Source: Streptomyces sp. NBC_01235
GTDB lineage: Bacteria > Actinomycetota > Actinomycetes > Streptomycetales > Streptomycetaceae
DNA: 64,000 nt
NCBI RefSeq assembly: GCF_035989285.1
Contig: NZ_CP108513.1
Location: forward strand, 3,224,001 to 3,288,000
Direction: 5' to 3'
Shown one piece after another: positions 1 to 9,500 of this stretch; within the stretch, counting starts at the first letter, position 1, and each line of letters begins with the position of its first letter. The translations under genes were made by a program, and so were the position numbers. Under the pieces are notes generated by a model that did not search any database, was not told the origin of the DNA, and worked only from the letters and a program-made list of their open reading frames with translations.

Positions 1-25
1 CCTGTGAGCTGCTTCTTCGGGGTGT

Positions 26-964
26 TCAGCCTTCGCCTTCCCGCTCCGCGAGGAATCGCTCGAACTCCTGGCCGATCTCGTCGGCCGACGGGATGTCGAC
101 GGGTTCGGCGAGCATGTTGCCGCGGGTCTCGGCGCCGGCGGCGGCGTCGTACTGGTGTTCCAGGCCCTGGACGAGGGAGGTGAGCTCCTCGTCGCCTTCC
201 TGGATCTGGCGCTCGATCTCGGTCTGCGTACGGTGTGCGTCCGTGCGCAGGGCGTGGGCGATGCCCGGCAGGACCAGGCCGGTCGCCGCCGTGATCGCCT
301 CCAGGACGGTCAGGGCCGCGTCCGGGTACGTCGAGCGGGCGATGTAGTGCGGGACGTGCGCGGCGACGCCCAGGATGTCGTGGCCGGCCTCCATGAGGCG
401 GTACTCGACGAGCGCCTCGGCGCTGCCGGGGACCTGCGCCTCGTCGAACGGGCTGCGGTGGCCCGGCATGAGGTCGGTGCGGTTGCCGTGCGGGGTGAGG
501 CCCACGGGGCGCGTGTGCGGGACGCCCATGGGAATGCCGTGGAAGTTCACGGACAGGCGGACGCCGAGCCGTTCCACGATCTGCTTGACGGCGACGGCGA
601 AGCGTTCCCACTCCACGTCCGGCTCTGGGCCGGACAGGAGCAGGAAGGGCGCTCCGGTGGTGTCCTGCACGAGTCGCACCTCGATGGCCGGCTCCTCGTA
701 CTCGGTCCACCGGTCGCGCTTGAAGGTCAGCAGCGGGCGGCGGGCGCGGTAGTCCACGAGCCGGTCGTGGTCGAAGCGGGCGACGAGTTGGTGGGGCAGC
801 GAGTCGAGGAGCCGGTCGACGATCTGGTCGCCGGTCTCGCCCGCGTCGATGTATCCGTCGAAGTGGTAGAGCATGACAAGACCGGCCGACTCCTGTGCCA
901 GCGCCATGTCGACGACTGCCAGGCCCTTCGGCTCCCATGCGTACAAACCCTGCGGATCAAGCAC
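26..964 (-). CDS. PAC2 family protein (proteasome-assembly-chaperone-like)
   Basis: A 312-residue protein of the PAC2 family, which is widespread in actinobacteria and usually of unknown biochemical role; homology to eukaryotic proteasome assembly chaperones defines the family. I chose the GTG at 964 because AGGAGG lies about 10 bases upstream (975-980) and the protein then begins [11 protein letters not shown], the usual family N-terminus. The open frame runs further upstream, but that part is arginine-rich and lacks a better ribosome site. The C-terminal 40 residues are acidic. It is the gene immediately downstream of rpsA on the same strand, separated by a strong terminator, so it probably has its own promoter. 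Family call firm, function unknown. Confidence 0.85.
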   Translation of the reverse strand: MLDPQGLYAWEPKGLAVVDMALAQESAGLVMLYHFDGYIDAGETGDQIVDRLLDSLPHQLVARFDHDRLVDYRARRPLLTFKRDRWTEYEEPAIEVRLVQDTTGAPFLLLSGPEPDVEWERFAVAVKQIVERLGVRLSVNFHGIPMGVPHTRPVGLTPHGNRTDLMPGHRSPFDEAQVPGSAEALVEYRLMEAGHDILGVAAHVPHYIARSTYPDAALTVLEAITAATGLVLPGIAHALRTDAHRTQTEIERQIQEGDEELTSLVQGLEHQYDAAAGAETRGNMLAEPVDIPSADEIGQEFERFLAEREGEG

Positions 965-1211
965 TTGGACCGCTCCTCCTCGTGTTCGTACTGCACAACG
1001 CCCCTGCGGGCGTGGGCATTCCCGCCCGCGGCTCTTGATCACGTGACTCTTACGGGCTTCTCACGACGGCCCGGTTCGGGCCGGCTTGCTCAGAAACGGC
1101 GAGGGCAACTCCTTCAAGGGGCGCGGGGCAGCGTCGATATGCTGCCCGCCTGTGGGCGCGACCCACCCCCCACCGGCCCGCACTCGGACGACAAGCCGCT
1201 CCCCGGGCAGC

Positions 1212-1249
1212 ACTGAGGGCCCGCACCTCAAAAGGTGCGGGCCCTCAGT
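1212..1249 (-). terminator. rpsA intrinsic terminator
   Basis: A perfect 17-bp stem with a four-base loop (CAAA on the plus strand) lies 24 bases downstream of the rpsA stop codon. There is no long T-run, as is common in Streptomyces. It separates rpsA from the PAC2 gene. Confidence 0.85.
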
Positions 1250-1272
1250 CAGGAGCTACTGCTCAGCGGGCG

Positions 1273-2772
1273 TCAGCTCTGCCCACCGGCCAGCTTCTCG
1301 CGGAGCGCGGCAAGCGCCTCGTCCGAGGCCAGCGCGCCGGAGGTGTCGGCGCCCTCGGAGGAGTAGGAACCGCCACCGGCCGCGGCCGGAGCCGCACCCG
1401 CCGTGTCGCCACCCTCGGCAGCGGCCTTCTCGTCCGCCTCGCGGGACTTGATGACCTGCGCCTGGTGCTGCTCGAAGCGCTGCTGCGCCTCGGCGTACTG
1501 GTGCTCCCAGGCCTCGCGCTGGGTCTCGTAGCCCTCGAGCCAGTCGTTGGTCTCGGGGTCGAAGCCCTCGGGGTAGATGTAGTTGCCCTGGTCGTCGTAG
1601 GACGCGGCCATGCCGTACAGGGTCGGGTCGAACTCGACCGAGGCCGGGTCGGAACCGAACGACTCGTTGGCCTGCTTCAGCGAGAGGCTGATGCGACGGC
1701 GCTCGAGGTCGATGTCGATGACCTTGACGAAGATCTCGTCGTTGACCTGGACGACCTGCTCCGGGATCTCCACGTGGCGCTCGGCCAGCTCGGAGATGTG
1801 GACCAGACCCTCGATGCCCTCGTCCACGCGGACGAACGCACCGAACGGAACCAGCTTCGTGACCTTGCCGGGCACGACCTGGCCGATCTGGTGGGTGCGG
1901 GCGAACTGCTGCCACGGGTCTTCCTGGGTCGCCTTCAGCGACAGGGAGACGCGCTCGCGGTCCATGTCGACGTCGAGGACCTCGACCGTGACCTCCTGGC
2001 CGACCTCGACGACCTCGGAGGGGTGGTCGATGTGCTTCCAGGACAGCTCGGAGACGTGGACCAGACCGTCGACGCCACCCAGGTCCACGAAGGCACCGAA
2101 GTTGACGATCGAGGAGACCACACCGGAACGGACCTGACCCTTCTGGAGGGTCGTGAGGAACGTCTGGCGGACCTCGGACTGGGTCTGCTCCAGCCAGGCA
2201 CGGCGGGACAGGACCACGTTGTTGCGGTTCTTGTCCAGCTCGATGATCTTGGCCTCGAGCTCCTTGCCCACGTAGGGCTGGAGGTCGCGGACACGGCGCA
2301 TCTCGACGAGGGAGGCCGGCAGGAAGCCACGGAGGCCGATGTCGAGGATGAGACCACCCTTGACGACCTCGATGACGGTACCGGTGACGATGCCGTCCTC
2401 TTCCTTGATCTTCTCGATCGTGCCCCAGGCACGCTCGTACTGAGCGCGCTTCTTGGACAGGATGAGACGGCCTTCCTTGTCCTCCTTCTGGAGGACGAGG
2501 GCCTCGATCTCATCGCCGACGGCGACGACCTCGTTCGGGTCGACGTCGTGCTTGATGGAGAGCTCGCGGCTCGGGATAACGCCTTCGGTCTTGTAACCGA
2601 TGTCGAGCAGGACCTCGTCCCGGTCGACCTTCACGATGACGCCGTCGACGATGTCGCCGTCGTTGAAGTACTTGATCGTTTCGTCGATCGCGGCGAGGAA
2701 AGCTTCCTCGTTACCGATGTCGTTGACCGCAACCTGCGGGATGGTGGCGGTGGTCTCGGTGCTGCTCGTCAT
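1273..2772 (-). CDS. rpsA: 30S ribosomal protein S1
   Basis: Ribosomal protein S1 (499 residues) binds mRNA and helps the 30S subunit start translation. Four S1 RNA-binding repeats are visible: about residues 35-107 (begins GDIVDGVIVKVDRDEVLLDI), 125-190, 205-278 (GVVSSIVNFGAFVDLGG) and 292-365 (GKVTKLVPFGAFVRVDEGIE). A low-complexity Ala/Gly/Glu-rich tail follows. E. coli S1 has six repeats; four is the usual actinobacterial form. The N-terminus MTSSTETTATIPQVAVND is typical of Streptomyces S1. It is transcribed alone from a strong promoter about 200 bases upstream, giving a long leader. Identification is secure. Confidence 0.97.
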   Translation of the reverse strand: MTSSTETTATIPQVAVNDIGNEEAFLAAIDETIKYFNDGDIVDGVIVKVDRDEVLLDIGYKTEGVIPSRELSIKHDVDPNEVVAVGDEIEALVLQKEDKEGRLILSKKRAQYERAWGTIEKIKEEDGIVTGTVIEVVKGGLILDIGLRGFLPASLVEMRRVRDLQPYVGKELEAKIIELDKNRNNVVLSRRAWLEQTQSEVRQTFLTTLQKGQVRSGVVSSIVNFGAFVDLGGVDGLVHVSELSWKHIDHPSEVVEVGQEVTVEVLDVDMDRERVSLSLKATQEDPWQQFARTHQIGQVVPGKVTKLVPFGAFVRVDEGIEGLVHISELAERHVEIPEQVVQVNDEIFVKVIDIDLERRRISLSLKQANESFGSDPASVEFDPTLYGMAASYDDQGNYIYPEGFDPETNDWLEGYETQREAWEHQYAEAQQRFEQHQAQVIKSREADEKAAAEGGDTAGAAPAAAGGGSYSSEGADTSGALASDEALAALREKLAGGQS

Positions 2773-2863
2773 GTGGGAAAGGGCTCCGGTTACGGACAGA
2801 AAGTCGTAGGTACTGCTACGCCGGGAGCCCGTGTCGCTCTGAAGAAGCCGGACAGCTTAGGAA

Positions 2864-2892
2864 GCGCACCACCAGAAAACTGGTGATGGCGC
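2864..2892 (-). promoter_or_regulatory. Hairpin in the rpsA leader
   Basis: On the minus strand this reads GCGCCATCACCAG, TTTT, CTGGTGGTGCGC: about 12 base pairs with one bulged C and a four-U loop. It sits roughly 90 bases upstream of the rpsA start, inside the predicted ~190-nt leader. S1 is autogenously controlled in other bacteria, so a feedback element is a fair inference; a processing site or attenuator is also possible. Confidence 0.5.
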
Positions 2893-2972
2893 CTCGAGAA
2901 CCGAGGGGACATACAACAGATGCGAGCGCAGCCTGCTACGTCTGAGGTGCGCAGGCCCGCAGCGCAACTTGT

Positions 2973-3001
2973 AGCATACGGGGGCAGCCGGGCAGGGTCA
3001 A
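2973..3001 (-). promoter_or_regulatory. rpsA promoter, HrdB-type
   Basis: On the minus strand TTGACC (2996-3001), a 17-bp spacer and TATGCT (2973-2978) closely match the vegetative sigma-70 consensus. The predicted transcript starts near 2966, about 190 bases before the rpsA start codon. The -35 hexamer touches the possible ATG (3001) of the divergent methyltransferase gene, so the two transcription units are packed together. Confidence 0.8.
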
Positions 3002-3975
3002 TGCGCGAAGGCGCACACCCGGGGCGGATCGCCGCAAACCCGGCACACAACCTTTCTCCCGAGGCCACGCAGGCCGCAGGAAGCCCCTCCGGTGACACGC
3101 CGGGTGGCACCGTCGGGCGGGTTGCACGGAAGAGTACGACGAGGGAGCCGATCATCCAAGAGCCCGCAACGTCCGAGCCGGCCTTCGAGCCGGAAGCCAC
3201 CCGCCGTGACGCAGACGTCACCGAGAGCTCCCGGGCCAACCGGGGCTGGTGGGACCGCAACGCGGACGAATACCAGACAGAACACGGCACTTTCCTCGGC
3301 GACGACCGCTTCGTGTGGGGTCCCGAGGGACTGGACGAGGTGGAGGCCGAGCTGCTCGGCCCGCCGGAGGAGCTGAAGGGGAAGGCCGTCCTGGAGATCG
3401 GCGCCGGCGCGGCCCAGTGCGCACGCTGGCTGGCCGCGCAGGGCGCGCGTCCGGTCGCCCTGGACCTGTCCCACCGCCAGCTCCAGCACGCGCTGCGCAT
3501 CGGTGGCCCGTTTCCGCTGGTGTGCGCCGACGCGGGCGCGCTGCCCTTCGCGGACGGCTCCTTCGACCTGGCCTGCTCGGCGTACGGGGCGCTGCCCTTC
3601 GTGGCCGACCCGGTGCTGGTCCTGAGGGAGGTGCGGCGGGTGCTGCGGCCTGGCGGCCGTTTCGTGTTCTCGGTGACCCACCCGATCCGCTGGGCGTTCC
3701 CGGACGAGCCGGGTCCCGAGGGCCTGTCGGTGTCCTCCTCGTACTTCGACCGCACTCCTTACGTCGAGCAGGACGAGGAGGGCCGCGCGGTGTACGTGGA
3801 GCACCATCGGACGCTCGGCGACCGGGTGCGCGACATCGTGGCGGGCGGCTTCCGGCTGGTGGACCTGGTCGAGCCGGAGTGGCCGGCCTGGAACTCGTCG
3901 GAGTGGGGCGGCTGGTCCCCGCTGCGCGGGAACCTGATCCCGGGGACGGCCATCTTCGTCTGCGAGCGGGACTAG
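3001..3975 (+). CDS. Class I SAM-dependent methyltransferase
   Basis: A 324-residue Rossmann-type methyltransferase. The SAM-binding motif I is VLEIGAGAAQCARWLAAQGA (about residues 131-150), followed by an acidic post-I position (VALDLSHRQL) and a Methyltransf_11-like core (CADAGALPFADGSFDLACSA, then LREVRRVLRPGGRFVFSVTHPIRW). Homology begins only near RGWWDRNADEYQ, about 80 residues in, so the first part is a poorly conserved leader. Two starts are possible: ATG 3001 and ATG 2920 (the latter with GAGGGG at longer spacing). No ATG, GTG or TTG lies closer to the conserved domain. Substrate unknown. It is divergent from rpsA. Confidence 0.85.
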   Translation: MREGAHPGRIAANPAHNLSPEATQAAGSPSGDTPGGTVGRVARKSTTREPIIQEPATSEPAFEPEATRRDADVTESSRANRGWWDRNADEYQTEHGTFLGDDRFVWGPEGLDEVEAELLGPPEELKGKAVLEIGAGAAQCARWLAAQGARPVALDLSHRQLQHALRIGGPFPLVCADAGALPFADGSFDLACSAYGALPFVADPVLVLREVRRVLRPGGRFVFSVTHPIRWAFPDEPGPEGLSVSSSYFDRTPYVEQDEEGRAVYVEHHRTLGDRVRDIVAGGFRLVDLVEPEWPAWNSSEWGGWSPLRGNLIPGTAIFVCERD

Positions 3976-4049
3976 GGCCTCTTCCTGGGCAGCATTACTA
4001 CGCCGCGCGCGCGTGCGAGGCGTTTTCGGTGGCGTACGACACTAGGTGC

Positions 4050-6569
4050 GTGATCCCCCGTGACGACGCCCTCGACGCGCTGCCCGTGCGGGCCGCCCTG
4101 CCCGCCCTGAACGACGCCCTGGACGGGCACGGTGCCGCCGTCCTCGCCGCGCCGCCCGGCACCGGCAAGACGACGCTGGTGCCGTTGGCGCTGGCCGGGC
4201 TGCTGGGCGAGGGGCCCGCGCGGCGGGTGGTGGTGGCCGAGCCGCGGCGGATCGCGGCGCGGGCGGCGGCCCGGCGGATGGCATGGCTGCTGGGCGAGAG
4301 GGCCGGGGAGAGCGTCGGATACACCGTGCGCGGGGAGCGGGTCGTGGGGCCACGCGCGCGCGTGGAGGTCGTCACGACCGGTGTGCTGTTGCAGCGTCTG
4401 CAGCGCGACCAGGAGTTGACGGGTGTCGACGTGGTGGTGCTGGACGAGTGCCATGAGCGGCATCTCGACGCGGACACCTCGGCCGCCTTCCTGTGGGACG
4501 TGCGCGAGACGCTGCGGCCCGAGCTGCGGCTGGTGGCCGCCTCGGCGACGACGGACACGGCCGGGTGGGCGCGGCTGCTGGGCGGGGCGCCGGTGGTGGA
4601 GGCCCACGGGTCGGCGTACGACGTGGAGGTGGTGTGGGCGCCTCCGGTCCGTCCGGTGCGGCCGCCGCACGGGATGCGGGTGGATCCCGCGCTGCTGACG
4701 CATGTGGCGTCGGTGGTGCGGCGGGCGCTGGCCGAGCGGCCGGGGGATGTGCTGTGTTTCCTGCCGGGTGTCGGGGAGATCGCGCGGGTCGCGGGGCAGC
4801 TCGGGGATCCGGCCGGGGTGGATGTGCTCCAGGTGCACGGGCGGGCGCCGGCGGCCGTGCAGGACGCGGTGCTGGCGCCCGCCGCGCGGCGCAGGGTGGT
4901 GCTCGCGACCTCGGTGGCGGAGTCGTCGCTGACGGTTCCCGGGGTGCGGGTGGTCGTCGACTCGGGGCTGGCCCGGGAGCCGCGGGTGGACCACGCGCGC
5001 GGGCTGAGCGCGCTCACGACCGTGCGGGCCTCGCAGGCGGCGGGTCGGCAGCGGGCGGGGCGGGCCGGGCGGGAGGCGCCGGGTGCGGTGTACCGGTGCT
5101 GGGCGGAGGCGGAGGACGCCCGTCTGCCGTCGTTCCCGGCCCCGGAGATCAAGGTGGCCGACCTGACCGCGTTCGCCCTCCAGGCTGCCTGCTGGGGCGA
5201 TCCGGACGCCTCCGGGCTGGCGTTGCTGGATCCGCCGCCGGGCGGGGCGATGGCGGCGGCCAGGTCTTTGCTGACGGCGATCGGCGCGGTGGACTCCGCC
5301 GGTCGGGCCACGGGACGAGGGGTGCGGCTGGCGCGGCTCGGGCTGCACCCCCGGCTGGCGCGGGCGTTGCTGGACGGGTCCGCCCTGGTGGGGGTGGAGA
5401 GGGCCTCGGAGGTGGTCGCGCTGCTCAGCGAGGAGGCTCCGCGGGAGTACGGGGATGATCTGGCCGCTGCTCTGCGAGCCGCCCGGCGCGGGGGTGACGC
5501 CTACGGCTCGCGGTGGCGGGCGGAGGTGCGGCGGCTGCGGGCCGTCGTCGCCGCGGACGTGTCCCGCCCGCCCGCCGGTGACGCCGCTCCGCCGGGCGTG
5601 AACGTCGAGGGCCTGGTCGTCGCCCTCGCGTTCCCCGAGCGGGTCGCCAGGCTCGACGGTGGTTCCCACCTCATGGTCTCCGGGACCCGGGCCGAGGTGC
5701 GTGAGGGTACCGAGCTGCGGGGTGTGCCCTGGCTGGCGGTCGCCGTCGCGGACCGGCCCGTCGGGAAGGGGCACGCGCGTGTGCAGCTCGCGGCGGTCGT
5801 GGACGAGGAGGTCGCCCGGCTCGCCGCCGGTGTGCTGCTCGACGAGCGGGACGAGGTGCACTGGGCCGACGGGGATGTCGTGGCGCGGCGGGTGGAGCGG
5901 CTGGGGGCGGTGGAGTTGGCGGTGCGGCCGCTGCGGGACGCCGACGCGGTGCTCGTGCGCGGTGCGTTGCTCGAGGGGCTGGAGAGGGAAGGGCTGGGAT
6001 TGCTGCGGTGGTCGCCCGAGGCGGGCGTGCTGCGGCAGCGGCTGGCCTTTCTGCGGCTGCGGCTCGGGGATCCGTGGCCCGACGTGTGCGACGCGTCGCT
6101 GCACGCGCGCGTGGACGAGTGGCTGGAGCCGGAGCTGGGCCGGGCCCGGCGGCGCAGCGATCTCGGGCGGATCGACGCCGGTCAGGCGTTGGGGCGGCTG
6201 TTGCCGTGGGCCTCGGGCGAGGCGGGGCGGCTGGACGAGCTGGCGCCGGAGCGGATCGCCGTCCCCAGTGGGTCGAGGATCCGGGTCGACTACGCCGACC
6301 CGGAGCGGCCGGTGCTGGCGGTGAAGTTGCAGGAGATGTTCGGGCTGGCCGAGACGCCCCGTGTCGCGGGCGTACCGGTGCTGGTGCATCTTCTGTCCCC
6401 CGCCGGGCGGCCCGCTGCCGTCACCACCGACCTCGCCTCCTTCTGGAAGGACGGTTACCGGGCCGTGCGAGCAGAACTGCGGGGGCGGTATCCCAGGCAT
6501 CCGTGGCCGGAGGATCCGGCCGCGGCGGAGCCGACCCGGTATACGAACGCCCGGCTGCGGCGGACGTGA
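4050..6569 (+). CDS. hrpB: ATP-dependent RNA helicase HrpB
   Basis: DEAH-type superfamily 2 helicase, 839 residues from GTG 4050, close to the usual HrpB length. Motif I is APPGTGKTT (about residues 34-42), motif II is DECH within LDECHERHLD, motif III is SATT, and motif VI is QRAGRAGR. The C-terminal half is the HrpB-specific region ending in the characteristic SFWKDGYRAVRAELRGRYPRHPWPEDP-type block. HrpB proteins are implicated in RNA metabolism; the exact role in Streptomyces is not established. The longer open frame upstream overlaps the methyltransferase and is not coding. A second in-frame GTG at 4029 is possible. The 3' end overlaps the convergent caspase-like gene by 149 bp. Confidence 0.93.
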   Translation: MIPRDDALDALPVRAALPALNDALDGHGAAVLAAPPGTGKTTLVPLALAGLLGEGPARRVVVAEPRRIAARAAARRMAWLLGERAGESVGYTVRGERVVGPRARVEVVTTGVLLQRLQRDQELTGVDVVVLDECHERHLDADTSAAFLWDVRETLRPELRLVAASATTDTAGWARLLGGAPVVEAHGSAYDVEVVWAPPVRPVRPPHGMRVDPALLTHVASVVRRALAERPGDVLCFLPGVGEIARVAGQLGDPAGVDVLQVHGRAPAAVQDAVLAPAARRRVVLATSVAESSLTVPGVRVVVDSGLAREPRVDHARGLSALTTVRASQAAGRQRAGRAGREAPGAVYRCWAEAEDARLPSFPAPEIKVADLTAFALQAACWGDPDASGLALLDPPPGGAMAAARSLLTAIGAVDSAGRATGRGVRLARLGLHPRLARALLDGSALVGVERASEVVALLSEEAPREYGDDLAAALRAARRGGDAYGSRWRAEVRRLRAVVAADVSRPPAGDAAPPGVNVEGLVVALAFPERVARLDGGSHLMVSGTRAEVREGTELRGVPWLAVAVADRPVGKGHARVQLAAVVDEEVARLAAGVLLDERDEVHWADGDVVARRVERLGAVELAVRPLRDADAVLVRGALLEGLEREGLGLLRWSPEAGVLRQRLAFLRLRLGDPWPDVCDASLHARVDEWLEPELGRARRRSDLGRIDAGQALGRLLPWASGEAGRLDELAPERIAVPSGSRIRVDYADPERPVLAVKLQEMFGLAETPRVAGVPVLVHLLSPAGRPAAVTTDLASFWKDGYRAVRAELRGRYPRHPWPEDPAAAEPTRYTNARLRRT

Positions 6570-9500
6570 GCGCGGGAAAGCGGAGACTGTAGAGCCCTGT
6601 CGCGGTGAGGACGGCGAGGCGGCCGTCCGGTGCGGGGGTCACGCATTGGATCGGGGAGCCCATGGCGATCCGCGCGACCTCCCGGTCGCCGTCGATGTCG
6701 ATGACGGTGAGCGTGTCCTGGTAGCCGACGGCGACGGCCGTGCGCTGGCCGTCCACGCGGTGCAGGTAGACGTCGCGGAAGTGTCCGTGCGCCCAGGACC
6801 AGCGCTCGGCCCCGTCGAGGACGCCGCACACCGCGATGCCCTTGCCGGGCACGAGATGGGCGACGACGGGTTCGTCGTCCCAGTCGTCCAGGGCGATGCC
6901 GCCCGGCTGCCGGAACTGTGTCATGCCCCCGTGCACGTCCGCGTCGGGTTTGTGGAAGACGGTGCCGCCTCCGGGGAACTCGACCACGCTGAGGCCGTGT
7001 TCGTAGGTGTGGTAGGCCACGTAGAGGCGGCCCGCGACCGTGCGGTGGGCCAGCAGCCGTGGCCTGCCCTCCATGGGCAGCTCGCCCAGCTTGTGTCCGG
7101 TCAGGGACCACACCGCGGCCCGCCCGCCGAACACGCCCAGCAACACCGTCCGGCCGTCGCGGTCCACCGGCTCGATCCAGCGGGCCGGACCGGGCGGGCT
7201 GTCCCGCAGCACGAGGTGGCGCCGCCTCGATCCGATGAGCCGTACGTGCCAGTGGTTCGGGCCGCGCGGCCGCTGTCCGCTCACCAGCAGGGGTGTGCCC
7301 GCGCTCCCCCTGACGTAGTGGCCGCGCCTCTTGGCCTGCCACACCAGCAGCCGTCCGGTCGCCGGGTCCAGGCATCGGACGCCTGCGCCGTCGGCCAGGG
7401 CCAGGACGTCCCGGCCCGCTGCGCGCCCCTGGCTCAGGGTGGTGCCGAAGAGAGCGGAGAACCGGCGGGGTTCGGCGTCCCCGGTGTCGGCGCCGTCGAG
7501 CCGGACGGTCCACAGCGACACCTCGCTGTCCAGGAAGTCGCCCGTGGCGAGGAGCAGTTCGTCGGGGCCCGCTGCCGTGACCGCGAAGGGGTGCATGGCG
7601 TGCAGGCCGGCGTGGAGCAGCCGGGTGCGCAGGCCGCTCGTGTCGACCGCCTCGACGCCGCCCAGGTCGACGATCAGCCGGACCGGTCCCTTCCCGGTCG
7701 GCAGGAGACGGTCTCCGTTGGAGGGTCCCGTGGAGGTCAGGCAGGTCCATTCCTCGCAGCCGCTGCCGTGGTCCACGCGCGCGTGTGCGGGCTTGCGGCT
7801 TCCTTCGAGGCGGAAGTCCGTCGTCGCGACCGCCACTCGTCCCTCGTGGAGGAGGAGGTCTTGCAGGTCGCGGCCGCGCAGCCGCCAGGTCCGGCTGTCG
7901 AGGGTGCGCCAGCCGTCCCGTACGGACACGGTCCACCGGTACGCCTGCGGGGGCTTCCGGCTGTCGCCGCCGGGTTCCCCGCAGGCGGCGGCGACGATCA
8001 GTTCGCCGGCGCGTGCCTCCATCGCGAGGTGGTCGCGCGAGATGTCTTTGGGCCCCGCGCCCGCGCAGTACAGACGGCTCAGCTCGGTTCCGGTGCGCAT
8101 GTCCACGAGCCGGACGTGGCCCTCGCGGGTGAGCGCGCCCGCGATCAGCGTGTCGTCCACCTCCACCAGGGCGATGGCTTCGGCGTCCGTCTCGAACCTG
8201 CTGCCCCATGGGCTGAGCCGGGCGACGTCCCAGACCTGGAGGTGGCCGCCGGGTCCGTCGGAGACCTGGACCAGCAGCCGGCCGCCGGCACCGCCCGGGC
8301 AGGTGGCCGTCGCGGAGATGTACTGATGCGACCACCCGGGCGCGTCAGCGACTTCGGGCAGATCCCCGAGTGGCTCGCAGGTCGTCGTGTCCCAGGCCTG
8401 TAGGCGCTTGTTGTCCAGCGTCAGCAGGACTCCGCGGTCGCCGCAGTCGACGATCGCCACCGGCGAGGCCCCCCGGGGAAAGCGTCCCACCGACCGGTGC
8501 GCTGTGGGTGGGCTGGGCACGTACGCCCATTCCGCCACCCATGGCTGGCGCGGAAGCCGGGACAGGGTCGCGTCGGCGAGGTCCCGGTTGCCCGCCTCCA
8601 GGGCGGTGAGGCGCAGCAGGGCGGCCCGCGCGCCGGCGTCGGGCTCGGTGGCGAGGTGCGGCGCGATGCGCTCGTAGGTGCTGCGGACGGCGCGGGCACG
8701 GCGGGTGCGGACACCGGGCAGGGCGCGGCGCAGCGGGCCGGGTCCGACCGTGACGAGGAACAGCGGGTCGCTCACCAGGTCGTCCAGGAGGCCGCCGGCG
8801 GCGGCGTGGGTGGGCAGGTGTTCGCGCAGGTAGGGGTCGGCGGCGGCCCAGTCGGGTCCGGTCGCGTCGTCCGTCGGCGGCACGAGGCCGATCAGGGCTC
8901 GTGCCACCTGCCGGGCGCAGTCCTGCGTGAGGCCGGCGCGCAGTTCGTCCGCGAACGTCTCGTGGTAGAGGCGGTACACCGATCGGCCGCTGTCGTCGAC
9001 GTCCTCGACGATGTGGGATCCGCCGCTGCGCAGGATCCAGCGCAGGTCCTGGGGGCTCACGTGGTCGCCGGTGAGGACCGAGGCCATGGCGCGCCAGACG
9101 TCGCCGGCGGGGAGTCCGCCGCCCTCGGCGAGCGCGAGGGCGGTGAGGAGGGCCCGGCCGCGGAGTTCGCGGTCCTCGAACTGTTCGCGCAGGGCCCAGC
9201 GGAAGGCCGGTCCGGCGGGCCGGGCGGATTCCCCGGTGAGTTCGGGGAGTTGGTCCCGCCAGTCGGGCGCCGAGGTGTCGAGGGCGGTGCCGCGGTGGGC
9301 GAGCGGCCGGGCGACGAGCCTTGCGACCAGGTAGTTGCGGTCGGCGCCGGCCTCGATCGCGGCGGCCACCGGGCCTGCGGTGGCCGTGTCGTAGGGGCTG
9401 GTGCTGCCGGGGCCGTCGGGGGCGAGGAGGAGCCGGGTGGTGTACGAGCGGAGGTCGCCCGGTCGGGTCCAGCGGGGATCGTCGAGGTCGATGCGGTGGA

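Noticed and set aside
155..1216. Long plus-strand open frame over the PAC2 gene
   Set aside because: Antisense shadow of the PAC2 gene; composition is Val/Asp/Arg-rich with no domain, and it lacks a ribosome site. Similar antisense frames over rpsA, polA, the liv genes and others were left out for the same reason.
3249..4049. N-terminal extension of HrpB
   Set aside because: The open frame overlaps the methyltransferase gene in another frame; the helicase domain begins right after GTG 4050.
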